A DNA stretch of 64,000 nucleotides from Nitrospira sp. CG24D (GCA_002869855.2 NEWQ02000015.1:32458-96457); one strand, 5' to 3'. Numbered from the stretch's first letter, positions 49,280-58,408 are shown. Notes: generated by a model from the sequence alone, not told the origin. Translations and numbers: made by a program.

Positions 49280-51046
49280 ATGCGTGTCACTGAGCAACAA
49301 ACGTTCGGCGTATTGGTCAATAATCTGGAACGCTCTCGCGCACGGTCCTTGGAACTCCAACAGCAGGTGTCGACGGGAAAGAAAGTGCGCAAACCGTCCG
49401 ACGATCCCAGTGCCTTCAACCATATCAGTCTCGATAAGGCTTCAGTCGCGTCGATTGAGCAACGCCTACGCAATATTTCCTTCGGCAGGACGCGCCTCGA
49501 TCTGAGCGACAAGCTCCTGAGCAGTACGACGGACACCCTCAGCCGGGTCCAAGAACTTGCAGTCCAGTTCGGCAGTGATACGAACGGCCCGGCGGAACGC
49601 GTCATCGGCTCCAGCGAAGTCCGGCAGCTCTATTCATTGGTTCAGCAATATGCCAATGCCGAGTTGAACGGACAGGCGGTATTTACCGGCACCAGCACCC
49701 ACGGCCGGACAACGGGGCTTGCGATTACCACGCCTGTTACGCTGACCAACGGCACCAATGATAGTCTCGTGGTCTCGGTCGATGGAGTGACATCCGGCAC
49801 AATCGATCTGACCTCAGCGACCGGAAGTTTGACCGGGGCCGCCCTCGCAGCGCGTGTCCAAACCCAGATCAATGCCGATACCGCACTGACTGCAGCCGGC
49901 AAACATGTCACCGTGACGTTTGAGACGGATCATCTTGTCATTGCGTCCGATGCGCATGGATCGGACTCAACTGTGACGGTAACCGGAGGCACGTCTCGCG
50001 CCACATTGGGGCTTGTGGGGGGAAGCCGGACTACCGGAGATAAACCCTTTGCCCTCACGGCCACTACCAGCCCGGGATCGACCAATACGGGTGGCGCGGT
50101 GATCAACCAAGGAACCGTCGTAGATGATAATCTCGTCACGCTGGATGATTACGTAGTCCGATTTTCGTCGGCGACACAGTACGACGTTTTCGATGTGACG
50201 GTTCCTGTGAATGTGACGAAGAACGGCGCCAATACAGGGGGAGCCGCCGCGTCTGATGCCGGGATTATTGGACCGGCCAATTTGACTCTCAATTCCTATG
50301 CGATCCAGTTCACCTCAAGTACGCAGTACAACATCGTCAACACCACGACGAGTGCCACGGTGTCTTCCGGAAACACCTACGTGTCAGGTAACGCCATTGA
50401 GTTTGACGGGCTCCGGATTGTCCTCACCAATAGCGATCGCGGCGGACCGCAAAGCGGTGATGCCTATGCGGTGAGTCTCACTCCACGAACAGTGTTGGCC
50501 AATCAAACATACAGCACGGGAAGCGATATCAGCTTCGACGGAATCCGGCTGCAGCTCTCCACGGGAAGTGGCGCTCCGGCAACGGGTGATCGGTTTGCCG
50601 TGGTCACAGGGTTGCAATATCAAGGCGATGCCGGCGTCCATCAGATGGAGGTGGGCAATAATCAAGTGGTGCCCACCAACGTGTCCGGGGATCGCGTGTT
50701 TAGCGGTCCCAATATCGACTTATTTGCCTCGATCAAGACTCTCATGACCTCGCTCAGAACAAACTACCGCGGAGGGATTCGCGACACGATCGGGGATGTC
50801 GGCACGGGGCTCAGCCAAGCCGGCGCCGTCCTGGGAGAAGTCGGGGCCTTGTCGAATCGGTTGACGGGCAGCGCCGGCCGACTCGATGAATTCAAGACCT
50901 TCTTTACCCAAACGCTCTCGGAAACTGAGGATGTGGATCTCGCCAAAGCGATTTCCGACCTCACGTTGCAGCAATACGCGATCGAAGCCGCCAGTCGAAC
51001 CCTGAATCAACTGTTCGGAAACTCCCTCCTGAAATATCTGCAATAA
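49280..51046 (+). CDS. flgL: flagellar hook-associated protein FlgL with enlarged middle region
   Basis: MRVTEQQTFGVLVNNLERSRARSLELQQQVSTGKKVRKPSDDPSAF; C-terminal flagellin-type helix. Confidence 0.93.
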   Translation: MRVTEQQTFGVLVNNLERSRARSLELQQQVSTGKKVRKPSDDPSAFNHISLDKASVASIEQRLRNISFGRTRLDLSDKLLSSTTDTLSRVQELAVQFGSDTNGPAERVIGSSEVRQLYSLVQQYANAELNGQAVFTGTSTHGRTTGLAITTPVTLTNGTNDSLVVSVDGVTSGTIDLTSATGSLTGAALAARVQTQINADTALTAAGKHVTVTFETDHLVIASDAHGSDSTVTVTGGTSRATLGLVGGSRTTGDKPFALTATTSPGSTNTGGAVINQGTVVDDNLVTLDDYVVRFSSATQYDVFDVTVPVNVTKNGANTGGAAASDAGIIGPANLTLNSYAIQFTSSTQYNIVNTTTSATVSSGNTYVSGNAIEFDGLRIVLTNSDRGGPQSGDAYAVSLTPRTVLANQTYSTGSDISFDGIRLQLSTGSGAPATGDRFAVVTGLQYQGDAGVHQMEVGNNQVVPTNVSGDRVFSGPNIDLFASIKTLMTSLRTNYRGGIRDTIGDVGTGLSQAGAVLGEVGALSNRLTGSAGRLDEFKTFFTQTLSETEDVDLAKAISDLTLQQYAIEAASRTLNQLFGNSLLKYLQ

Positions 51047-51062
51047 GTACGGGCAGGGGACT

Positions 51063-51088
51063 TAAGGTTTCAGCAGAAAGACCGATAG
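51063..51088 (+). promoter_or_regulatory. candidate sigma28 promoter upstream of csrA
   Basis: TAAGGTTTcagcagaaagaCCGATAG; spacing 1 nt shorter than E. coli consensus. Confidence 0.5.
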
Positions 51089-51129
51089 ACTCGTAGGGAG
51101 TATCGGTTCAACAGCCACGGAAGGCGTTC

Positions 51130-51375
51130 ATGCTGGTCCTGACACGAAGACGCGGTGAAGGTGTGACCATCGGTCCGGATATCCGGGTCATCGTCCTCGG
51201 GATGAAGGGCGGGCAGGTTCGCCTGGGGATCGAAGCCCCTCACACGATCGAGGTGCATCGTGATGAAGTGTATGCGCGCATTCAGGACGAGAATCAGCTG
51301 GCGTCTAAGACGCAAGTCATTCCGCTCGACGCCTTTCGCCATTTAGTGCTGCCGAAACGGCGGATCGCTCCATAA
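51130..51375 (+). CDS. csrA: carbon storage regulator CsrA
   Basis: MLVLTRRRGEGVTIGPDIRVIVLGMKGGQVRLGIEAP. Confidence 0.98.
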   Translation: MLVLTRRRGEGVTIGPDIRVIVLGMKGGQVRLGIEAPHTIEVHRDEVYARIQDENQLASKTQVIPLDAFRHLVLPKRRIAP

Positions 51376-51384
51376 GGATAGATG

Positions 51385-51867
51385 ATGCAATGTCGTTCAA
51401 CCCGATTCGGTACCTGTGATGTTCTACCTGACGCCGTGCTGACATTTCCGAGCGGCATCCTGGGGTTCCCCGACTGTCGCCGCTATGTCATTCTCGATCA
51501 CGATACGGACGCGCCGTTCAAATGGCTGCAGTCACTCGACGAACCGGGATTGGCCTTTGTCATTCTCGATCCGGCCACGTTCCACCCTGAATATGACGTC
51601 CAGGTTCCCCATGAAGCTCTCCTTGAGGTGGACGGCAAGGATGACGACGAGTTGATCCTGTCCGTGCTGCTCACCATTCCTTCCAACGACCCGACAGGCA
51701 TCACGGCAAATCTGCGGGGGCCGCTCCTTATGAACCCTCGCACAAAGCTCTGCAAACAGCTGATCCTCTCCGACAGCTATCCCACGCGTTTCCCGCTGTT
51801 CTCACACAAGCCCTCATCTGAGACTCTTGCCCACAAGCCAGTGATAGCGGCGGTCTGCTCCGCCTGA
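51385..51867 (+). CDS. fliW: flagellar assembly factor FliW
   Basis: FPSGILGFPDCRRYVILDH...PFKWLQSLDEPGLAFVILDP; adjacent to csrA. Confidence 0.95.
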   Translation: MQCRSTRFGTCDVLPDAVLTFPSGILGFPDCRRYVILDHDTDAPFKWLQSLDEPGLAFVILDPATFHPEYDVQVPHEALLEVDGKDDDELILSVLLTIPSNDPTGITANLRGPLLMNPRTKLCKQLILSDSYPTRFPLFSHKPSSETLAHKPVIAAVCSA

Positions 51868-51907
51868 TCATTTGTTAAGACAGCATCACGCTGAAACAAT
51901 ACAGATG

Positions 51908-54751
51908 TCAGGCGGCAACCTGTGTCATGACACCGCTCGCTCCACGATACTCTCTGAGAACTTGGACCAAGCGAAGCATCTCCATTTCGAGGTGTGCATA
52001 GACGGCCGGAGCATCGTGCAGCGTTCCCAGCCGACCGACGGCTTCTAGGCGCCCAGCTGCCAGTGCTACCTCCGGAGCGCAGAGATTGCCGGCCGTTCCC
52101 TTGAGCGTATGAGCCGCGCGCTCGACCGTCAGGGCATCTCCAAGAGACAATGATTGCCGAATCTGACTCATCATGTCGGCCTGGCGTTCAAGGAAGAGGT
52201 CAACGAGTTGGAGCAAGAGATCCTGATCGCCTCCGATATTCTGGAGCATTTGGGACGGATCGAAAATCGCCCGTCCCTCGGACACCGGCCCCAAGCTCTT
52301 CACCCCGCCTTTGTCCGTTTCTTCTGAAGCAGGGAGCATGACCCACCGTGCCAGCGTGGTCCGCATATCTTCCAGCTTAATAGGCTTGGCAAGGTAGGCA
52401 TCCATGCCGGCGGCCAGGCAGCGCTCACGGTCACCTTGCATCGCATTGGCCGTCACCGCGATGATCGGCAAATGACCGGCGCTGACATAGCGCTTTCCCG
52501 CCGCTTCCTGCCGACGAATCGCCGCCGTGGCCTCAAATCCATCCATGACCGGCATCTGGCAATCCATGAGGACCGCGTCATACCCCCCCGCGTCGAGGGC
52601 GGCTAATGCTTCCTGCCCATTCTCGACGAGATCGGGCCGGTACCCGAGTTTCTCCAGCATCCGTATAGCGAGCTTCTGATTGACGCTGTTATCTTCAACG
52701 ACCAACACCTTTCGGCGCGTGGCATGTTCTGCCAATGTGTGTCGCGTAACCAAACGGGGCGTCGTAGGATCGTCCGTCTCCGGCGTCTCAGCCGAAGCAT
52801 GCGCCATACCGAGCACCGTACGCAGGCAATCACGCAATTCATCATGTCGGACGGGCTTGGTGAGATAGCCCTTGGCTCCGACCTTGCGGGCACGCTCGGC
52901 ATGTCCCCGTTGCAAGAGAGAGGTCATGACGACGATACGCAGTGAGGCGGCACAGGAAAGCCTTTGGAGTTCAGCCGCCAACTGCAGACCATCTTTACCG
53001 GGCATCACCACATCGACAATCGCGCAATCGAATGGAGTCCCACGACGGGATGCCTCCTCAATGTGTGCTATGGCACTTGCCGCATCTTCTGCAAGCACAT
53101 CCTGCATACCCCAGCCGGAGACCAGATGATGCAAAATGAGCCGGTTGGACTCATTGTCATCCACGATGAGCACACGGTGACTTTGAAGATCCGCCATAGG
53201 AAGAATAGCCGAGACCGACGAAGGCTGTTTCGCAAAGCGGGTCGTACACCAAAACGTGCTGCCACGATCAGGCGCACTCTTCACGCCGATCTGTCCGCCC
53301 ATCAATTCAATCAATTGCTTGGATATAGACAAGCCGAGTCCTGTTCCGCCATACCGCCTGGTCATGGTCGAGTCCGCTTGGACAAATGGCTGAAAGAGCT
53401 TACCCTGAGTATCCTGGCTGATGCCGATGCCACTGTCCGTCACGTCAAATCGGAGCAGAGCGTCTCCTTCGGTCTCTTCTTCGAGATATACCTGTAGGGT
53501 GACATCTCCCTGTTGGGTAAACTTAATGGCGTTCCCGACGAGATTCGTCAGGACCTGGCGGAGCCGGCCGGGGTCGCCTCGCAATCCGGTCGGCACGGCC
53601 GCATGAATGAGGCCGGTCAATTCCAAACCTTTGGATTCTGCGCGTTCGGCGAACTGCTTGAGCACATCCTCCACGGTGGTCCGAAGATTAAATTCGATCG
53701 ATTCCAGTTCGAGCTTGCCCGCTTCAATCTTGCTGCACTCCAGGACATCGTTGATCAAATGCAAGAGCGCTTCCCCACATTGGCGAATGGTCTCGGCATA
53801 CGAACGCTGTTCGGGAGCGAGTGGAGTGTCCATTAACAAGCTCGTCATTCCGATGACCCCATTCATAGGGGTGCGCAGTTCATGACTGATTGTGGCGAGA
53901 AACGCCGCCTTAGTATGAGTGGCGGCTTGCGCCTCCTGAAGCGCCCGATCCAACCGGAGGTTCTGCGCGGTCAGTTCCTCAGCCGAGGCATGGAGCGCCT
54001 CTTTCGCGCGCTGAGTTTCTGTCAGATCTACGGCATACCCGCGGACGTGGCGATCGGCCTTCACCGGACAAAACACCCACGCATAGCGTGCGTCGGGAAG
54101 GCGGGAAGCGATTTCCTGGACAGGCGCGTCCGAATCCAAACAACGCCGCACCAGATCCGGCAAGTCCTGTGGAGCCACTTGTGGGAATCCGTCAGGTCCA
54201 TAGCCGAATCGAGTCAAGAGTCCGCTCATCACCGGGTTGGCATAGATCAGGCTGGCCTGATCGTCGAGCTCAAGAATCGGGTACGGACTCTCGTCGGCAA
54301 TCGATGCCAGACGATTACGATCGTGCGTGAGTTCCTGCTCCCGAGACGTATCTTTGAGGCTAACGGAGACTCCGAGTTGTTGATCAAAGCTGGCCGGCAT
54401 ACAGGTCCACTCAACCGGAGTCGCACAGTCCGGGCCTTGCCGTATGATCACCTGAGCTGGTTGCCTGGGTTGCTTCTCGCGGTGAACCTGCTGAATGAGC
54501 TGTCTGGTGACGTGACACTTCCGCCCCGTCAATTGCTCCCACAGCTCCGGAAAGGAAGCCCCGATATATCCAGCCGCAGCCCCCCCGCACAACCGGGCGC
54601 CTTCGGCATTCATCGCGGAGATGACCCCGTCCGGACTCAACAGGAGGACGCCAATCGGCAGTCCGTCCAAGAGTCCTTCGTATGACTGCGGCGACCTCTT
54701 CTTGGTAGGCCGAGTCGCCGCCGAGCGCCGCCGTTGGGGAACCTGCTTCAT
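51908..54751 (-). CDS. soluble hybrid histidine kinase PAS-HisKA-HATPase-REC-REC-HPt
   Basis: FLATISHELRTPMNGVIGM, two REC domains (AIVDVVMPGKDG, VLMDCQMPVMDG), HPt ERAAHTLKGTAGNL. Confidence 0.95.
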   Translation of the reverse strand: MKQVPQRRRSAATRPTKKRSPQSYEGLLDGLPIGVLLLSPDGVISAMNAEGARLCGGAAAGYIGASFPELWEQLTGRKCHVTRQLIQQVHREKQPRQPAQVIIRQGPDCATPVEWTCMPASFDQQLGVSVSLKDTSREQELTHDRNRLASIADESPYPILELDDQASLIYANPVMSGLLTRFGYGPDGFPQVAPQDLPDLVRRCLDSDAPVQEIASRLPDARYAWVFCPVKADRHVRGYAVDLTETQRAKEALHASAEELTAQNLRLDRALQEAQAATHTKAAFLATISHELRTPMNGVIGMTSLLMDTPLAPEQRSYAETIRQCGEALLHLINDVLECSKIEAGKLELESIEFNLRTTVEDVLKQFAERAESKGLELTGLIHAAVPTGLRGDPGRLRQVLTNLVGNAIKFTQQGDVTLQVYLEEETEGDALLRFDVTDSGIGISQDTQGKLFQPFVQADSTMTRRYGGTGLGLSISKQLIELMGGQIGVKSAPDRGSTFWCTTRFAKQPSSVSAILPMADLQSHRVLIVDDNESNRLILHHLVSGWGMQDVLAEDAASAIAHIEEASRRGTPFDCAIVDVVMPGKDGLQLAAELQRLSCAASLRIVVMTSLLQRGHAERARKVGAKGYLTKPVRHDELRDCLRTVLGMAHASAETPETDDPTTPRLVTRHTLAEHATRRKVLVVEDNSVNQKLAIRMLEKLGYRPDLVENGQEALAALDAGGYDAVLMDCQMPVMDGFEATAAIRRQEAAGKRYVSAGHLPIIAVTANAMQGDRERCLAAGMDAYLAKPIKLEDMRTTLARWVMLPASEETDKGGVKSLGPVSEGRAIFDPSQMLQNIGGDQDLLLQLVDLFLERQADMMSQIRQSLSLGDALTVERAAHTLKGTAGNLCAPEVALAAGRLEAVGRLGTLHDAPAVYAHLEMEMLRLVQVLREYRGASGVMTQVAA

Positions 54752-56016
54752 TAGGCTGCCTGATCCATGCCATCGCCCAGGTACATGGCAATATTGACGC
54801 GCTCTTGGACGGGATCCAACACGCGTAAGACCGTGCGTGACACCTTATCCTGCGAAGGAAGAGAGAGGTCGACTTGTTCAGGGTTGGGATAGGACTCTCC
54901 GTGCGGCCCTCCGGTAATCTTTACTTGAGGTTTTAAGCGCTGTTCCGGATTGACACCGACCACCACCGCCTGCTCTCCGGTATTCAAACGAACCAGGCTT
55001 CCGACGGGGTACACGCCGATACTTCGGATGACGGCCTCAACTAACGGTTTGGGATATTGCCCGCGTTCTCCAACCAAAAACAATTGACGGACCGCATCAT
55101 GAGGAATCATCGCCGGTCGGCCCCCACGGCGGCTGACCATCTTGTCGTAGAGATCCACGATCCCGACAATTTGGGCAAGCGGGGAGATCTCTTGGGCCTT
55201 CACCTTCCTCGGATACCCGCTTCCATCGCAACGCTCGTGATGCTCCACAACAACTTGACAGACCTCCTGGTGAAAACCGGATTGCTCCCCCAGCACGGTG
55301 ACGCCCAATTGAGCATGCTGCTCTAAGAGGCGTTGTTCAGAATCAGTGCACTCATCTCGTTTGCGGACAAGATTGCGGGGGAGGCGGACGTACCCGACAT
55401 CATGCAGAAGCGCTCCCATCCCGAGATGTTCGTAGAGGGACGGATCGACGCCGCTCTCGACTGCGACGACCAGCGACAAAATAGCCGTATCCAGCGCATG
55501 GGCGCCCAGTGAACGATCGAACTGTTTCACCTTGAGAAAAGTACTGTGCAGCAGGAGTGCGCTGCGGTCCTGCAACACCTGGTTGATGACACCCCCGACG
55601 ATCACCTTGGTCGCGGCCGGCGTCGGCGGCACTCCGCGTTCTAGATCGGCAAAGATGCGCTCCACGGCCTCTTGCGCTTCTCCATACACAGCTGCAACCT
55701 GGGACTCACCTCCGTCCATAGGTAGTGAACCTGGTTTCTGCGGGACCTCATCGGCCGCTTCTTTAGCGTCCGACGCGCCTGCAGAAGTCTCCGAATTCAC
55801 GGGCGGCGTGTGTGCAGGCGCCTGCACGTCCAGTCCCTTGGTCGTATCAATGGTGACGTGTTGGACACCATGCTGTTTCATCACGCCAATCGTTTCCACA
55901 TCACGAATCAGGCGCTTATGGAAAAGAAAGGGCGTGCGATACCAAGGAAGGTCCATCTCCACGACGAACATGCCCGGTATCAGTTGCTCAATGGAAATCT
56001 GCTTCGTCCCACTCAT
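54751..56016 (-). CDS. DUF3391-HD-GYP domain protein with variant HD motif
   Basis: LLHDVGYVRLP, VVEHHERCDGSGYP; translationally coupled (TAATG) to hybrid kinase. Confidence 0.9.
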   Translation of the reverse strand: MSGTKQISIEQLIPGMFVVEMDLPWYRTPFLFHKRLIRDVETIGVMKQHGVQHVTIDTTKGLDVQAPAHTPPVNSETSAGASDAKEAADEVPQKPGSLPMDGGESQVAAVYGEAQEAVERIFADLERGVPPTPAATKVIVGGVINQVLQDRSALLLHSTFLKVKQFDRSLGAHALDTAILSLVVAVESGVDPSLYEHLGMGALLHDVGYVRLPRNLVRKRDECTDSEQRLLEQHAQLGVTVLGEQSGFHQEVCQVVVEHHERCDGSGYPRKVKAQEISPLAQIVGIVDLYDKMVSRRGGRPAMIPHDAVRQLFLVGERGQYPKPLVEAVIRSIGVYPVGSLVRLNTGEQAVVVGVNPEQRLKPQVKITGGPHGESYPNPEQVDLSLPSQDKVSRTVLRVLDPVQERVNIAMYLGDGMDQAA

Positions 56017-56083
56017 GAATTCGTATCTCCTCGATTGCCAAGCTCCGAATACTCATATCCACTTCGAGAGGATCTCACATGTC

Positions 56084-56110
56084 CTATCGGTTCCCGGGGG
56101 AACGATCTTA
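56084..56110 (-). promoter_or_regulatory. candidate sigma28 promoter for HD-GYP/hybrid kinase operon
   Basis: Reverse complement TAAG-N15-ACCGATAG, canonical spacing. Confidence 0.6.
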
Positions 56111-56181
56111 ACGACTGGGAGGACGCCTCATCCTGGCTATAGACCATTCACGGTGCCCTGCGCCGTGTTATGAGATCTCCC

Positions 56182-56209
56182 TCAAGAATTTCTGTACTTT
56201 TTCCGATAC
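56182..56209 (+). promoter_or_regulatory. candidate sigma28 promoter for downstream HD-GYP/PilZ operon
   Basis: TCAAGAATTTCTGTACTTTTTCCGATAC, spacing 1 nt longer than consensus. Confidence 0.4.
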
Positions 56210-56263
56210 AGAAGCAAGCGTCGATCTGCGCGCCACTCGACCGGATACCCGCAGCCGTCATTC

Positions 56264-57487
56264 ATGGCCACACGCATTCACATCACCCAGCTTCGTCCCG
56301 GCATGCGCATCGAGAAACTCGATTGTTCCTGGTTTGCAACGCCCTTTTTCCGTCACCGCATGGCGGTGACATCGATGGAGCAGGTGGAGCAACTCAAAGC
56401 CTGCGGCGTGGAAACGCTCGACATTTCAGGAGAGCTGGAAACTGACGCCCCCGCAACCGGGGAGGGCATCCGAGAGTCTTCCGAAACCAAGCTTACCCCT
56501 CCCATCCTCACCGGCCCCCCAGTAGTGACCGATATGTCCTTTGAAGAGGAACTGCCGGCCGCAAAGCTCGTGTATACGGCGGCCAAAAATGTGATCGAAC
56601 AGGCCATGCTCGATGTCCGTATGGGCCGCGACATCAATATGGATGCGGTCAATCAGGTGGTATCGGAGATGGCTGACAGCGTCCTCCGGAATCCCGACGC
56701 GCTCACGAGTCTCTCTCGCTTAAAGCATTTTGACGAATATACGTTCTTTCATTCGGTCAACACCTCGCTGCTGGCCTTATCGCTCGGGCGTAATCTGGGG
56801 GTCAACGAAGCCTTGCTGCATCAACTCGGTGTCGGCACCTTGCTCCATGATATCGGGAAGACGAAAGTCCCTTTGGAGATTTTGAATAAGCCGGGCAAAT
56901 ACGAAGCCCATGAATTTGAAATCATGAAGCAACATGTGATGCGGGGCGCCGAAGTCTTGTCAGGCACGACCGGGTTGACAGACAACTATCTGAAGCCGGC
57001 GCTGGAACATCACGAACGGGTAGACGGGACCGGCTACCCCTATCAGCGTCAGAAGTGCGACCTCAGCCAGTTCGGGATGATGGCTGCCGTCGTGGATATC
57101 TACGATGCCATCACGAGCGATCGCTGCTATCACAAAGCCAAACCGGCGCATGAAGCTCTGCAATTCCTTTATCTCATCTCGCAAAAGGGGCATCTTGAAC
57201 ATACCCTCGTCCAACGGTTTATCCAGGTCGTCGGAGTCTATCCGGTCGGCTCAGTCGTCCGGCTCAATACAGGGGAGGTAGCGGTCGTCAGCCGTATCAA
57301 TCGGCCCACGCCCCTTGAGCCCGAGGTCATTGTGGTCAAAAGCGCCGGAAGTACGCTGGTGTCGCATCCCGAGACGGTTGATCTTGCTCAAACTCAAGGG
57401 CCGACGCGACGAGCCATTGTAGCGGTCACAGATCCCGTGAGCACCGGTATCAATCCCACTGTCTATCTCGACCAGGAGCCCTCATGA
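56264..57487 (+). CDS. DUF3391-HD-GYP domain protein (predicted c-di-GMP phosphodiesterase)
   Basis: FFHSVNTSLL, LLHDIGKTKVPLEIL, LEHHERVDGTGYP, DIYDAITSDRCYHKA. Confidence 0.95.
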   Translation: MATRIHITQLRPGMRIEKLDCSWFATPFFRHRMAVTSMEQVEQLKACGVETLDISGELETDAPATGEGIRESSETKLTPPILTGPPVVTDMSFEEELPAAKLVYTAAKNVIEQAMLDVRMGRDINMDAVNQVVSEMADSVLRNPDALTSLSRLKHFDEYTFFHSVNTSLLALSLGRNLGVNEALLHQLGVGTLLHDIGKTKVPLEILNKPGKYEAHEFEIMKQHVMRGAEVLSGTTGLTDNYLKPALEHHERVDGTGYPYQRQKCDLSQFGMMAAVVDIYDAITSDRCYHKAKPAHEALQFLYLISQKGHLEHTLVQRFIQVVGVYPVGSVVRLNTGEVAVVSRINRPTPLEPEVIVVKSAGSTLVSHPETVDLAQTQGPTRRAIVAVTDPVSTGINPTVYLDQEPS

Positions 57488-58203
57488 ACGATGTGACCAC
57501 GATACTACCCACGCCGACATCCTTTCTCACGGTTGGCCTCTCTCTCAAACTGTCCTTCACGCTCAACGGGCAGAAGGGAATGTACGGGTCAACACTCCTA
57601 GGCTGGAAAGACTATGCATGGCTGGTCTGTGAATGGCCATTGCAGGTCGGCCATGGGACGGAGATTCCACGGGGAACCCCCTGTACGGTCAGCTATCTCC
57701 ATGACGGAAAGCTGGTCGGGTATCGAACCGAAATTCGCGACATGTTGAGCGCGCCGGTCCCGCTCCTCTTCATTGCATTTCCGCAAACCGTGGAGGAAAT
57801 GCATTTGCGTAAACATGCCCGCGTGTCCTCCTGTGAGCCGATCGTCCTTGAGCGGGCGGATCGCGCCGCGGTGGGCGGAGCGCCCTCGGCGGCGATCGTC
57901 GGCGGGCTTCTTCAAAATCTGAGTATCGGCGGCTGTAGTGTGATCGTCCCGCACGCTCCGGCATGGCTGCGGGCAGGAACCGCACTGCGCATGGAGTTTG
58001 AGCTGGCCGGACTCGGTCACGTCACAAATTTGACAGGGCTTGTCAAAAGTGCCGAGGCCATAGAGGGCACCTGGACACTTGGTATCGCATTTCGTTTTCA
58101 AGAAATGGAATACATCGAATACCGCGGGTGGGGTGGATCCGTTCATCAGGCCATCGAACAATGGACCACGCAGAAAGTACACGATTCGATTCCACTGCAA
58201 TAG
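57484..58203 (+). CDS. YcgR-like PilZ domain protein
   Basis: MHLRKHARVSSCEPIVLE (RxxxR) and LQNLSIGGCSVIVP (NxSxxG). Confidence 0.85.
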   Translation: MNDVTTILPTPTSFLTVGLSLKLSFTLNGQKGMYGSTLLGWKDYAWLVCEWPLQVGHGTEIPRGTPCTVSYLHDGKLVGYRTEIRDMLSAPVPLLFIAFPQTVEEMHLRKHARVSSCEPIVLERADRAAVGGAPSAAIVGGLLQNLSIGGCSVIVPHAPAWLRAGTALRMEFELAGLGHVTNLTGLVKSAEAIEGTWTLGIAFRFQEMEYIEYRGWGGSVHQAIEQWTTQKVHDSIPLQ

Positions 58204-58337
58204 TCTGGCTTTTCACGCGTTCGCCTTCAGCGTCTTCTCCTGTCCTTTCTTTCCTCCTTGCACGGCACATCTTGCCGAGTGAATCACACGCCCTTCCGCT
58301 GTGTCGTGACAAGTCGTCAGATCCCATGACGAAACCA

Positions 58338-58355
58338 ATGGCATATAACTTGTAC
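58338..58355 (+). promoter_or_regulatory. possible sigma54 promoter upstream of nucleotide-sugar cluster
   Basis: ATGGCATATAACTTGTAC, GG(58340)-N10-GT; resembles fliL motif ATGGCATATCCATTGCAC. Confidence 0.4.
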
Positions 58356-58408
58356 TAACCTCTTCCGCCGGACTAAACCCATCGAGATTACGATCGAGGA
58401 GAGTAGCC

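Noticed and set aside
58355-58380. Sigma28 promoter before the sugar cluster (CTAACCTCTTCCGCCGGACTAAA)
   Set aside because: No CCGATA-like -10 element at correct spacing
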